Of a stretch of DNA of 14,750 nucleotides, positions 1-7,390 are shown piece after piece; position 1 is the stretch's first letter, and every line of letters starts with the position of its first letter. The DNA is taken from assembly GCA_044508835.1 (NCBI GenBank), contig JBIQHD010000055.1, positions 1 to 14,750 of the forward strand. Reading direction: 5' to 3'. The translations under genes were made by a program, and so were the position numbers. This DNA comes from JAKFDI01 sp044508835. Lineage in GTDB: Bacteria; Pseudomonadota; Gammaproteobacteria; Burkholderiales; Burkholderiaceae_C. The notes below the pieces were generated by a model, which saw only the letters and a list, made by a program, of their open reading frames with translations, was not told where the DNA came from and did not search any database.

Positions 1-76
1 CCAACCCGCCAGTTAATGGGCTCGCTATGGGAGACGGTATTCGAGGGCAAGGTCACCGTCGGGGTGCCCTTCTTTG

Positions 77-128
77 GGTCACCTTTCTTGGGCAAGCAAG
101 AAAGGTGACTCGCCCGCCGGGGCGAGTC
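77..128. repeat. Two adjoining perfect hairpins
   Basis: The first hairpin pairs 78-90 with 97-109 (arm GTCACCTTTCTTG) around a 6-nt loop, giving 13 bp without mismatch. The second pairs GACTCGCCC at 107-115 with its complement at 120-128 around a GCCG tetraloop, giving 9 perfect base pairs. The two share bases 107-109, so both cannot form at full length together. The sequence style resembles intergenic repeats I recall from Comamonadaceae genomes; whether it is repeated in this genome cannot be seen in one window. Confidence 0.6.
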
Positions 129-184
129 CCGGCTCCTCTCAACTGCGACCGCACTTCAACCAGCCAAACCGTACTGCGCGCACG

Positions 185-208
185 CTTCGACAAGCTCAGC
201 GCGAACGG
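185..208 (+). repeat. Dispersed fold-back repeat, copy 1
   Basis: This is a 24-bp unit beginning CTTCGACAAGCTCAG and ending CGCGAACGG. The same unit recurs at 312-335, in degenerate form at 227-249, and in both orientations at 7391-7501. It is likely a REP-like intergenic element. Confidence 0.75.
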
Positions 209-226
209 AGTGGGTGGGGCGAAGCG

Positions 227-249
227 CTTCGATACCTCAGCGCGAACGG
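227..249 (+). repeat. Dispersed fold-back repeat, degenerate copy
   Basis: The ends match the repeat at 185-208 (CTTCGA at the left, CTCAGCGCGAACGG at the right). The middle is altered and one base shorter. Confidence 0.55.
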
Positions 250-311
250 GTCGACATGGACGAGCGGGTCAACGCGGCGCGAGCGAGCCACCGGGGTTCA
301 GCGGAACGACG

Positions 312-335
312 CTTCGACAAGCTCAGCGCGAACGG
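312..335 (+). repeat. Dispersed fold-back repeat, copy 2
   Basis: This is identical over 24 bp to the unit at 185-208 and in the same orientation. It ends 80 bp before the stop of the minus-strand SDR gene. Confidence 0.75.
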
Positions 336-415
336 TTGTCCCTTCGCGGCCCTTCCTTCGATCCTTCCGCACGAACCGCCACGCAGCGAGGGGCTCGACG
401 CGACGAACCACACGC

Positions 416-1294
416 TCACCGCAACTGCAAGCCCGTGATGCCCCCATCCATCACGATCACCTGCGCATTCACGTACGACGACTCGTGCGACAGCAGGAAC
501 AGCGTCGTGTACGCCACCTCCCACGCCGTGCCCTCGCGCCCGAACGGCAGGCGCTGCGAGGCGCGTGCCGGCCGGCGCAGGCTGGCGTTGCGGCCGAGCG
601 GCGTGTCGATCGGGCCCGGGGCGAGCACGTTGGCGCGCACGCCCAGCGCCTCGCCCTCCAGCGCCACGTGGCGGCACAGGCCCGCGAGCGCCGCCTTCGA
701 CGCGTCGTACGACGGCACGCGCGTGCCGGGCCGCAGGCTGGCCGTCGACGAGATGAAGACGATGGCGCTGCCGGGCGCGAGCAGCGGCATCGCCTCTTTG
801 CAGAACAGCATGTGCGCGCGCAGGTTCACCGCGAGCGCGGCGTCCCAGGCGTCGGCCGTCTGGTTGGCCAGCCCCGACGGCCCGCCGATGCCGACGTTGA
901 TCACCAGCGCGTCCAGCGCGCCGAAGCGGCGGTGCGTCTCCTGCACCGCGCGCTCGATGTCCTCGGGCCGCGACACGTCGGCGGTGACGGCGAACGAGCG
1001 GCCGCCCTCGCCTTCGATCATCGACACGGTGTCGCCGGCATTGGCCGCGTCCTTGTCCAGGCAGGCCACCGCGGCGCCTTCGCGCGCGCACAGCAGCGCG
1101 ATGGCGCGGCCGTTGCCCATCGGCGCCGGCGGCGGGCCCTCGAAGGGCTGCTGCCCCGCACCGACCACCAGCACCGAACGGCCCTGCATGCGCCCGTGCG
1201 CGGGCGCGCGCCCGAGCGCTTCGTCGAAGACGTGACGGCGTGCGTCGATGGCGCTCAGGCCACGCGGCGCCGCGTCGGAGGGAACTTGGCTCAT
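416..1294 (-). CDS. SDR-family oxidoreductase (paralog A)
   Basis: This is a 292-residue short-chain dehydrogenase/reductase expected to use NAD(P)H on a carbonyl or hydroxyl; the substrate is unknown. The dinucleotide loop is GAGQ at 45-48 followed by GNG at 60-62, an 11-residue Pro-rich insertion relative to the usual TGxxxGxG spacing. The catalytic set is visible: Asn157, Ser183, Tyr196 and Lys200 (YDASK). The usual NNAG motif reads NVGI. A 40-residue N-terminal extension carries FDEALGR, also found in the SDR at 7528, so the two are paralogs. The start at 1294 is chosen because GGAG lies 9 nt upstream; an in-frame ATG at 1327 would only add a poor leader. The gene diverges from the ABC transporter operon, and the shared spacer contains a LacI-type operator. 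Confidence 0.9.
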   Translation of the reverse strand: MSQVPSDAAPRGLSAIDARRHVFDEALGRAPAHGRMQGRSVLVVGAGQQPFEGPPPAPMGNGRAIALLCAREGAAVACLDKDAANAGDTVSMIEGEGGRSFAVTADVSRPEDIERAVQETHRRFGALDALVINVGIGGPSGLANQTADAWDAALAVNLRAHMLFCKEAMPLLAPGSAIVFISSTASLRPGTRVPSYDASKAALAGLCRHVALEGEALGVRANVLAPGPIDTPLGRNASLRRPARASQRLPFGREGTAWEVAYTTLFLLSHESSYVNAQVIVMDGGITGLQLR

Positions 1295-1390
1295 GCGAGA
1301 AATCTCCAGTGGTGAAGCCGGTCGCACAGCGCGCCAGCCTTGCGAAACCTTAGCGGCAGACCCGGCTCCGGCGCATAAGCGTAACTACGA

Positions 1391-1404
1391 ATGAAACGTT
1401 TCAT
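1391..1404. promoter_or_regulatory. Candidate LacI-family operator
   Basis: This is a perfect 14-bp palindrome, ATGAAACGTTTCAT, with CpG at its exact centre. LacI-family repressors typically bind such sites, with the hinge-helix leucine inserted at the central CpG step. It lies between the divergent SDR (start 1294) and the ABC permease (start 1419), 15 bp before the latter. I found no second copy of its AAACGTTT core in the window. The LacI-family gene at 9484-10536 is the natural partner by proximity. On the plus strand a weak -10-like TACGAT follows at 1415-1420. On the minus strand TTGATG overlaps the site as a possible -35. Both promoter guesses are weak. Confidence 0.6.
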
Positions 1405-1418
1405 CAAACTGGCCTACG

Positions 1419-2411
1419 ATGCCTACCATGGAAATTCGCAAGGGGTCCGTGCGTCATCGACTGGCACCGTTCGCGCGGCGGCTGGCGCACGTCGCCACGG
1501 TGCTGCTGATGCTCTCGATCGGCACCTTCCTCATGCTGGAGCTGCTGCCGGGCAACCTGGTCGACTCGCTGATCGGCGAGGAATCGTCGGCGCAGGACAT
1601 CGCCCGCCTCGAAGCCGAGCTCGGCCTGGACAAGCCCCTGCCGCAGCGCTTCGCGCAGTGGGTCGGCAACGCCGTGCAGGGCGACCTCGGCCGCTCGCCG
1701 CTGTCGGGCGAGCCCGTCACCGAGGCCATCGCGCAGCGCCTGCCGGTGTCGATCCAGCTCATGCTGTACGCGCAGGTGCTGGCGCTGCTCATCGCGCTGC
1801 CGCTGGGCGTGCTGGCCGGCTACCGCGAGGGCGGCCCGCTCGACCGCGCCATCTCGAGCAGCGCGTTCGGCGTGCTGTCGATCCCGCACTTCGTGCTCGG
1901 GCTGCTGCTCATCCTCGCGCTCGCCATCTGGCTGCGCTGGTTCCCGGCCACCGGCTACGTGCCCTTCGGGCGCGACCCGCTGGAGAGCATCCGCTCGATG
2001 ACGCTGCCCTCGCTCACGCTCGCGCTGGTGGAGGCGCCGGTGTACCTGCGCCTGCTGCGCAACGACATCGCGCGCACGCTGCGCGAGGAGTTCATCACCG
2101 TGGCGCGCGCCAAGGGCCTGTCGGACCGGCAGGTGCTGCTGCGCCACGCACTGCGGCCGTCGCTGTTCAGCCTGGTGACGATCATGGGCATCAACGTCGG
2201 CCACCTGATCGGAGGCGCGGTGATCATCGAGACGCTGTTCGCGCTGCCCGGCGTCGGCCGCCTGCTGATCGAGGCGATCACCAAGCGCGACTACCTCACG
2301 CTGCAGGGCGTGGTGCTGTTCATCGGCACCGCCTTCGTGCTGGTCAACCTGCTCGTCGACGCGCTCTACCACGTGCTCGACCCGCGCCTGTCCTCGCGCC
2401 ATGGCCGCTAG
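1419..2411 (+). CDS. ABC transporter permease, DppB/OppB type
   Basis: This is the inner-membrane permease of a peptide/nickel-class importer. The 330 residues fit the family. It shows an N-terminal membrane segment (about 22-42), a long periplasmic loop, and five more segments near 111-134, 147-172, 195-213, 248-271 and 294-320. The ATPase-contact (EAA) loop lies around 224-244 with the pattern EEFITVARAKGLS. The start is uncertain. ATG at 1419 and ATG at 1428 both lack a ribosome site, whereas GTG at 1449 has AAGGGG just upstream and still leaves the first membrane segment whole. The gene overlaps the next permease by 11 nt and heads the operon. A LacI-type operator lies immediately upstream. 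Confidence 0.93.
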   Translation: MPTMEIRKGSVRHRLAPFARRLAHVATVLLMLSIGTFLMLELLPGNLVDSLIGEESSAQDIARLEAELGLDKPLPQRFAQWVGNAVQGDLGRSPLSGEPVTEAIAQRLPVSIQLMLYAQVLALLIALPLGVLAGYREGGPLDRAISSSAFGVLSIPHFVLGLLLILALAIWLRWFPATGYVPFGRDPLESIRSMTLPSLTLALVEAPVYLRLLRNDIARTLREEFITVARAKGLSDRQVLLRHALRPSLFSLVTIMGINVGHLIGGAVIIETLFALPGVGRLLIEAITKRDYLTLQGVVLFIGTAFVLVNLLVDALYHVLDPRLSSRHGR

Positions 2412-3231
2412 CCGCCTGCTCCCGCGCCTGCGCCTCGTGCTGCCGATCGTGTGGCTGGCGATCGTCTTCACCTGCGCGTTCGGCGCCTCGTGGCTGCCGC
2501 TGCACGCGCCCGACGCGATGGACTTCTCCGCCGTCGAGCAGGGGCCGGGGCTGTCGCACCCGCTGGGCACCGACCTCGACGGCCGCGACCTGCTCTCGCG
2601 CCTGGCGCACGGCGCGCGCATCTCGCTCACGGTGAGCCTGATCGCGCCGCTGATCGGCCTGGTCGCCGGCACCGTGCTGGGCCTGCTCTCGGCCTACTAC
2701 GCCGGCGCGCTGCGCACCGCCATCCTCAGCCTGCTCGACGCGATGCTCGCCTTCCCGAGCCTGGTGTTCGCGCTGGCGCTCACCGTCGTGCTCGGCCCCT
2801 CGGTCGAGAACGTGACCCTCGCGCTGGGCGTGATGTCGGTGCCGGCCTTCGCGCGCATCGCGCGCGCCAATGCGCTGCCGCTGCTGTCGCGCGAGTTCGT
2901 GCTGGCCGCGCGCACCGCCGGCGCGAGCGACGCCTACATCATGTTCCGCGAGATCCTGCCCAACATGGCGATGTCGCTGCTGACCTACGCGCTCACCATG
3001 ATGTCGGTGATGATCGTCGCCGAGGGCTCGCTCAGCTTCCTCGGCGTCGGCGTGCCGCCGCCCACGCCGAGCTGGGGCAGCATGATCGCCGAGGGCCGCG
3101 AGTCGCTCGAGCGCGTGCCGCACATCAGCATGATTCCCGCGGTAGCGATGTTCCTCACCGTGCTCAGCCTCAACCTGCTGGGCGACGTCTTCGGCAAGCG
3201 CGCCGCAGGCAAGGCCGGAGGACTGTCGTGA
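2401..3231 (+). CDS. ABC transporter permease, DppC/OppC type
   Basis: This is the second inner-membrane permease, 276 residues, expected to pair with the DppB-type protein. An N-terminal membrane segment (about 11-33) is followed by the family hallmark HPLGTDLDGRDLLSRL at 53-68. Further hydrophobic segments lie near 77-100, 108-132, 136-152, 190-208 and 243-262. The EAA loop is about 165-186 (EFVLAARTAGASD). The start ATG lies inside the last codons of the preceding gene (11-nt overlap), and the stop overlaps the GTG of the following ATPase gene, so the operon appears translationally coupled. The specificity of this class cannot be read from the permeases. Confidence 0.93.
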   Translation: MAASRLLPRLRLVLPIVWLAIVFTCAFGASWLPLHAPDAMDFSAVEQGPGLSHPLGTDLDGRDLLSRLAHGARISLTVSLIAPLIGLVAGTVLGLLSAYYAGALRTAILSLLDAMLAFPSLVFALALTVVLGPSVENVTLALGVMSVPAFARIARANALPLLSREFVLAARTAGASDAYIMFREILPNMAMSLLTYALTMMSVMIVAEGSLSFLGVGVPPPTPSWGSMIAEGRESLERVPHISMIPAVAMFLTVLSLNLLGDVFGKRAAGKAGGLS

Positions 3232-4220
3232 GCACGGGTTCCGACATCCTTCTCAGCGTGCAGGACCTCGGCGTGCGCTTCCCCACGCCGCGCGGCGAAC
3301 TGCAGGCGCTCGACGCCGTGTCGCTCGACGTGCGCCGCTCCAGCACGCTGGCCATCGTGGGCGAATCGGGCAGCGGCAAGTCGGTGCTGTCGCGCAGCAT
3401 CCTGCGGCTGCTGCCGGCCTCGGCGCGCGTGACGCCGCAGGCGCGCATCGTGTTCGACGGCATCGACCTGCTGCGCCAGGGCCAGGGCGCGATGCGCCGC
3501 ATCCGCGGGCGCCGCATCGCGATGGTCTTCCAGGACCCGATGACGGCGCTGAACCCGGTGCGCACCATCGGCTCGCAGCTCGCCGAGGGCGTGCGCCAGC
3601 ACCTGCACCTGTCGGCCGCCGAGGCGCGGCAGCGCTCGCTCGCGCTGCTCGAGCAGGTGGGCATCAGCGCGCCGGCGCGCCGGCTCGAGCAGTACCCGCA
3701 CGAGCTGTCGGGCGGCATGCGCCAGCGCGTGGTGATCGCCATGGCCATCGCCTGCGAGCCCGAGCTGCTGATCGCCGACGAGCCCACCACCGCGCTCGAC
3801 GTGACGGTGCAGGCCGAGATCCTGGAGCTGATGCGCCGCCTGCAGCGCGAGCGGCGCATGACGATGATCCTCATCACCCACGACCTCGGCGTGGCCGCCG
3901 GCTTCGCCGACGACATCGCGGTGATGTACGCCGGCCAGGTGGTCGAGCGCGCCGACACGCGCCGCGTGTTCAAGCACACGCGCATGCCGTACTCGCACGC
4001 CCTGCTGCAGTCGATCCCGAAGCTCGAGGACGAGCCGCACGCACGGCTCTACACAATCCCCGGGCGCCCGCCCACGCTCTACGGCGAGGCGGGCGCCGCC
4101 TGCCGCTACGCCGCGCGCTGCGACCGGCGCGTGGCGCAGTGCGAGGCCGAGCAGCCGCTGCTGCGCAGCGACGAGCCGGGCCACTTCTTCCGCTGCTGGC
4201 GGCCGCTGGAGCGCGCATGA
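3228..4220 (+). CDS. ABC transporter ATPase, DppD/OppD type
   Basis: This is one of two nucleotide-binding subunits powering the importer, 330 residues, cytoplasmic. Walker A is GESGSGKS at 45-52, the Q-loop is FQDP at 101-104, the signature is LSGGMRQR at 160-167, Walker B is LLIADE at 180-185 and the switch His is 218. The C-terminal oligopeptide/dipeptide-transport domain has four cysteines at 292, 298, 305 and 323. This pattern is conserved in the class and has been linked to an iron-sulfur cluster in some members. The start is GTG at 3228, with GGAGGA 5 nt upstream; the GTGA overlaps the stop of the upstream permease. Its own stop overlaps the next ATG (ATGA). All catalytic motifs are intact. 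Confidence 0.95.
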   Translation: MSTGSDILLSVQDLGVRFPTPRGELQALDAVSLDVRRSSTLAIVGESGSGKSVLSRSILRLLPASARVTPQARIVFDGIDLLRQGQGAMRRIRGRRIAMVFQDPMTALNPVRTIGSQLAEGVRQHLHLSAAEARQRSLALLEQVGISAPARRLEQYPHELSGGMRQRVVIAMAIACEPELLIADEPTTALDVTVQAEILELMRRLQRERRMTMILITHDLGVAAGFADDIAVMYAGQVVERADTRRVFKHTRMPYSHALLQSIPKLEDEPHARLYTIPGRPPTLYGEAGAACRYAARCDRRVAQCEAEQPLLRSDEPGHFFRCWRPLERA

Positions 4221-5287
4221 CGACGCCGGACGACACCACGGCGCCGGTGCTGAGCGTGCGCGAGCTGGTCGTCAGCTACGCACTCGGCGGCGGCCAGCGC
4301 ATGCGCGCCGTCGACCGCGTGAGCTTCGACATCGCGCGCGGCGAGACGCTCGGGCTGGTGGGCGAATCGGGCTGCGGCAAGTCGTCGGTGGCGCGCGCCG
4401 TCATGCAGCTGTCGTCCATCGCCGGCGGCGAGGTGCGGCTCGAAGGCGAGAACCTGGCGGCCCTGCCGCGCGGCGCGCTGAAGCGGCTGCGCCGGCGCTT
4501 CCAGATGATCTTCCAGGACCCGATCTCGTCGCTGAACCCGCGGCGGCGCGTGCGCGACATCCTCGAGGCGCCGCTGAAGGTCAACGGCCTGTACGACCAG
4601 GCGACGAGCGGCCGGCGCATCGCCGAGGCGCTGGAGATCGTGGGCCTGGACGCCGCGGCGGTGCTGCAGCGCCATCCGCACGAGTTCTCGGGCGGGCAGT
4701 GCCAGCGCCTGTCGATCGCGCGCGCGCTCATCCTCGAACCCGCGCTGCTGGTGTGCGACGAGCCGGTGTCGGCGCTCGACGTCTCGGTGCGCGCGCAGGT
4801 GCTCAACGTGCTCAACGGCCTGCGCGAGCGCCTGGGACTGAGCATGCTGTTCATCTCGCACGACCTGTCGGTGGTGCGCAACGTCGCCGACCGCGTGGCG
4901 GTGATGTACCTCGGCGCCGTCTGCGAGATCGGCGACGCGCGGCAGGTGCTCCAACGCCCGGCCCATCCCTACACCGCCGCGCTGCTGAGCGCGGTGCCGG
5001 TGGCCGATCCCGACGCGGTGCCGCGGCGCATCGCGCTGGAGGGCGACATGCCCTCGGCGATGAACCTGCCCTCGGGCTGCCGCTTCCGCACCCGCTGCCC
5101 GGCGGCGCAGCCGCGCTGCGCGAGCGAGGAGCCGGCGCTCGCGCCGCTGGCCGACGGGCGCCGCGTCGCCTGCCACTTTCCGTTCTCGGTGGCGGTGCCG
5201 TCCCCGGCCGCCGCCGCGACGCCTCCGGGACCGCCGCCGGCCGATGCGCCGGCCGGCGGCCCCTTCTTGCTTTCCACACAGGAGTGA
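4217..5287 (+). CDS. ABC transporter ATPase, DppF/OppF type
   Basis: This is the second ATPase of the importer, 356 residues. Walker A is GESGCGKS at 49-56, the Q-loop is FQDP at 99-102, the signature is FSGGQCQR at 157-164, Walker B is LLVCDE at 177-182 and the switch His is 215. Four cysteines near the C-terminus (288, 294, 301, 319) mirror those of the partner ATPase. The signature helix has Cys162 where Arg or Gln is more usual; its effect is unknown. A Pro/Ala-rich tail of about 25 residues (325-350) lies beyond the family core and looks unstructured. The start ATG overlaps the upstream stop by 4 nt, indicating coupled translation. The last codons contain the ribosome site of the binding-protein gene. 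Confidence 0.95.
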   Translation: MTTPDDTTAPVLSVRELVVSYALGGGQRMRAVDRVSFDIARGETLGLVGESGCGKSSVARAVMQLSSIAGGEVRLEGENLAALPRGALKRLRRRFQMIFQDPISSLNPRRRVRDILEAPLKVNGLYDQATSGRRIAEALEIVGLDAAAVLQRHPHEFSGGQCQRLSIARALILEPALLVCDEPVSALDVSVRAQVLNVLNGLRERLGLSMLFISHDLSVVRNVADRVAVMYLGAVCEIGDARQVLQRPAHPYTAALLSAVPVADPDAVPRRIALEGDMPSAMNLPSGCRFRTRCPAAQPRCASEEPALAPLADGRRVACHFPFSVAVPSPAAAATPPGPPPADAPAGGPFLLSTQE

Positions 5288-5292
5288 CAACG

Positions 5293-6828
5293 ATGTCTGC
5301 ATGGACCCGATCGAAGCTGGCGCCCACCCTTTCGGCCCTGGCGGTGAGCGCGCTGCTCGCCGGCGGCGCGGGCCTCGCGCATGCGCAAAAGCGCGGCGGC
5401 ACGCTCACGCTGGGCACCGAGGCCGAGTTCAGCGGCTTCAACCACGTGAAGGCGAAGATCTTCAACCAGAACACCACGGCGCCGGCCTCGTCGGTGATGG
5501 AGACGCTGTTCGCCTACGAGGGCGAGAAGATCGTGCCGCGCCTCGGCCTGGAGCTCACCGAGGCGCCCGACCGGCTGAGCGCCACCGTCACCCTGCGCCG
5601 CGGCGTGAAGTTCCACGACGGCACGCCGTTCAACGCCGACGCGGTGGTCTTCCACTACATGCGCCTGCTCGCGCCGGAGTCGGGCGTGAACATGTCGATG
5701 TTCGCCTCGGTCAAGGCGGTGGAGAAGGTCGACGACCACACCGTGCGCTTCGTGCTCGCGCGGCCGTGGACGGCGCTGCGCTCGGCGCTGGCGCTCGAGG
5801 GCCTGTCCAACTTCATCGGCTCGCCCGCGGCGCTCAAGGACGGTGATGCCTTCCACCGCCGCCCGGTGGGCACCGGCCCCTTCGTCTTCAAGGAGTGGCG
5901 CGCCGGCGACCGGGTGGTGATGGAGCGCAACCCCGACTACTGGGACAAGGGCCTGCCCTACCTCGACGGCCTGGTCTACCGCGTGCTGCCCGACGGCAAC
6001 ACCCGCTACCAGAGCATCAAGTCGGGCGAGGTCGACATCGGCCGCATGGACGTGGCCGAGCACGTGCTCGCGGCCAAGCAGGAGCCGGGGCTGAAGGTCT
6101 ATTCGTACGAAGGCTCGGGCGCCTTCATGTGGAACTTCAACAACAGCAAGCCGCCCTTCGACGACCGGCGCGTGCGCGCGGCCGTGGTGCATGCCTTCAA
6201 TGCGCCGGCCATGATCGACACCATGTACCAGGGCACGACCACGCCGACGAAGGACCTGCTCGGCCCCGCGTCCGCCTGGCACTGCCCCAACCTGAACTGG
6301 CGCGGCTACGACCTCGCCAAGGCCAAGGCGCTGGTCAAGGAAGTGGGCAAGCCCATCGAGTTCGAGCTGGTGACGACGAACACGCCCGCGGGCCGCCGCC
6401 AGGGCGCGATGCTGCAGCAGTTCGTGCAGAGCGCCGGCATGCAGGCCAAGCTGCGGCTGGTGGAGCAGAGCCAGAACGTGCGCGTGGGCATCAGCGGCGA
6501 CTACCAGATGGACGTCTGGCGCTTCTCCGACTACGGCGGCGACCCCGACATGGTGCTGTCGTACTACTTCAGCGGCGCCTCGAAGGCGCCGGTGAGCCGG
6601 CACGACACGAGCAAGGTCGACCCCATCCTCGACCAGGCGCGCGCCGAGACCGACGAGAAGAAGCGCCACGCGATGTACTGCCAGGTGGCGCAGATCATCT
6701 CGGACGAGGCCTTCGTGCTGGTGCCGATCCGCACCACCTACTTCGCCATCGCGCGGCCCGAGGTCAAGGGCCTGCCGCCGATGCAGAACAGCGTGATCCG
6801 CACCCGCGCGATGTGGCTCGAACGATAA
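5293..6828 (+). CDS. ABC transporter substrate-binding protein, family 5
   Basis: This is the periplasmic receptor of the importer, 511 residues, typical for the DppA/OppA class. The N-terminal signal peptide has a basic start and a hydrophobic core, with probable cleavage after AHA at 29-31. The mature part shows class features such as the region around GVKFHDGTPFNADAVVFHY, then RPVGTGPFVF and ERNPDYWDKG. Members bind peptides, nickel, opines, glycosides or other small molecules, so the ligand cannot be assigned. No lipobox cysteine is seen, consistent with a soluble periplasmic protein. GGAG lies 8 nt upstream, inside the end of the ATPase gene. The gene is last of the five transporter genes, whereas dppA is usually first. 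Confidence 0.94.
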   Translation: MSAWTRSKLAPTLSALAVSALLAGGAGLAHAQKRGGTLTLGTEAEFSGFNHVKAKIFNQNTTAPASSVMETLFAYEGEKIVPRLGLELTEAPDRLSATVTLRRGVKFHDGTPFNADAVVFHYMRLLAPESGVNMSMFASVKAVEKVDDHTVRFVLARPWTALRSALALEGLSNFIGSPAALKDGDAFHRRPVGTGPFVFKEWRAGDRVVMERNPDYWDKGLPYLDGLVYRVLPDGNTRYQSIKSGEVDIGRMDVAEHVLAAKQEPGLKVYSYEGSGAFMWNFNNSKPPFDDRRVRAAVVHAFNAPAMIDTMYQGTTTPTKDLLGPASAWHCPNLNWRGYDLAKAKALVKEVGKPIEFELVTTNTPAGRRQGAMLQQFVQSAGMQAKLRLVEQSQNVRVGISGDYQMDVWRFSDYGGDPDMVLSYYFSGASKAPVSRHDTSKVDPILDQARAETDEKKRHAMYCQVAQIISDEAFVLVPIRTTYFAIARPEVKGLPPMQNSVIRTRAMWLER

Positions 6829-6848
6829 CGACCGACTGGAGACGACCC

Positions 6849-7373
6849 ATGGCCCGCGTGCCCTATTTCGACATGACGACGGCGCCGTCGTCGTACACCG
6901 ACCTGCTGGGCAAGCGCCCGCCGCTGAACCTGTACCGCATGCTGCCGCACGCCGGTCCGGCGGCGGAGGGCTTCCTCCGGCTCGGCGGCGCGCTGCTGCG
7001 CGAGAACGCGCTCGACTCGCAGCTGCGCGAGATCGCCATCCTGCGCGTCGGCATGCTCAGCAAGGCGGGCTACGAGGTGCACCAGCACAAGCGCGTGGCC
7101 AGGGGCGTGGGCCTGTCCGAGGCCAAGATCGCCGCGCTCGAGCCCGGCGCCGACACCTCGGCGCTGAACGAGGCCGAGCTGCGCGTGCTGCGCTTCACCG
7201 ACCAGCTCTTCCATCACGTGAAGGCGCCCGACGACATGTTCGCCGAGATGCAGCGCCACTTCGACGCCCGCGAGCTGGCCGAGCTCGTGCTCACGGTCGG
7301 CTTCTACATGATGGTGAGCCGCTTCCTCGAGAACTTCGAGGTCGACATCGAGCCGCCGGGCACGGTCGTCTGA
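6849..7373 (+). CDS. Carboxymuconolactone decarboxylase (CMD)-like protein
   Basis: This is a 174-residue, all-helical protein of the CMD/AhpD-like superfamily. The core is SQLREIAILRVGMLSKAGYE (57-76), then HQHKRVARGVGLSEAKI, the conserved E/R...Y..H pattern of the family (Glu61, Tyr75, His78 or His80). It contains no cysteine, so it cannot work as an AhpD-type CxxC thiol peroxidase partner. A PcaC-like lactone decarboxylase or other small-molecule role is possible, but the substrate is unknown. GGAG lies 7 nt before the ATG. It follows the binding-protein gene by 20 nt and is almost certainly in the transporter operon, suggesting it acts on the imported compound. A block of hairpin repeats follows its stop. 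Confidence 0.85.
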   Translation: MARVPYFDMTTAPSSYTDLLGKRPPLNLYRMLPHAGPAAEGFLRLGGALLRENALDSQLREIAILRVGMLSKAGYEVHQHKRVARGVGLSEAKIAALEPGADTSALNEAELRVLRFTDQLFHHVKAPDDMFAEMQRHFDARELAELVLTVGFYMMVSRFLENFEVDIEPPGTVV

Positions 7374-7390
7374 TTCACCTCCACCCCCAC

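Larger units (their letters stand above)
1..415. other. Non-coding, repeat-rich region
   Basis: No convincing gene is seen in these 415 bases. Open frames through here are antisense or out-of-frame shadows of the SDR gene to the right and have no ribosome site or recognisable protein. The stretch holds a pair of adjoining hairpins at 77-128 and three copies of a roughly 24-bp fold-back repeat at 185-335. It begins directly beyond the stop codon of the minus-strand SDR, so the hairpins could also serve in termination or mRNA 3'-end protection for that gene. No T-tract follows any stem to mark a classical intrinsic terminator. Confidence 0.6.

Noticed and set aside
27..1315. Long plus-strand frames covering the first SDR gene
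   Set aside because: They run through repeats and antisense to a clear SDR, lack ribosome sites and give Arg/Ala/Ser-rich protein without recognisable motifs.
1295..1327. Upstream ATG at 1327 for the first SDR
   Set aside because: The ATG at 1294 has GGAG 9 nt before it; the extra 11 residues have no family support.
4969..6669. A 566-codon open frame on the minus strand
   Set aside because: It lies opposite the ATPase and binding-protein genes, reads as low-complexity Ala/Arg/His/Val protein with no domain, and is expected by chance in very GC-rich DNA.
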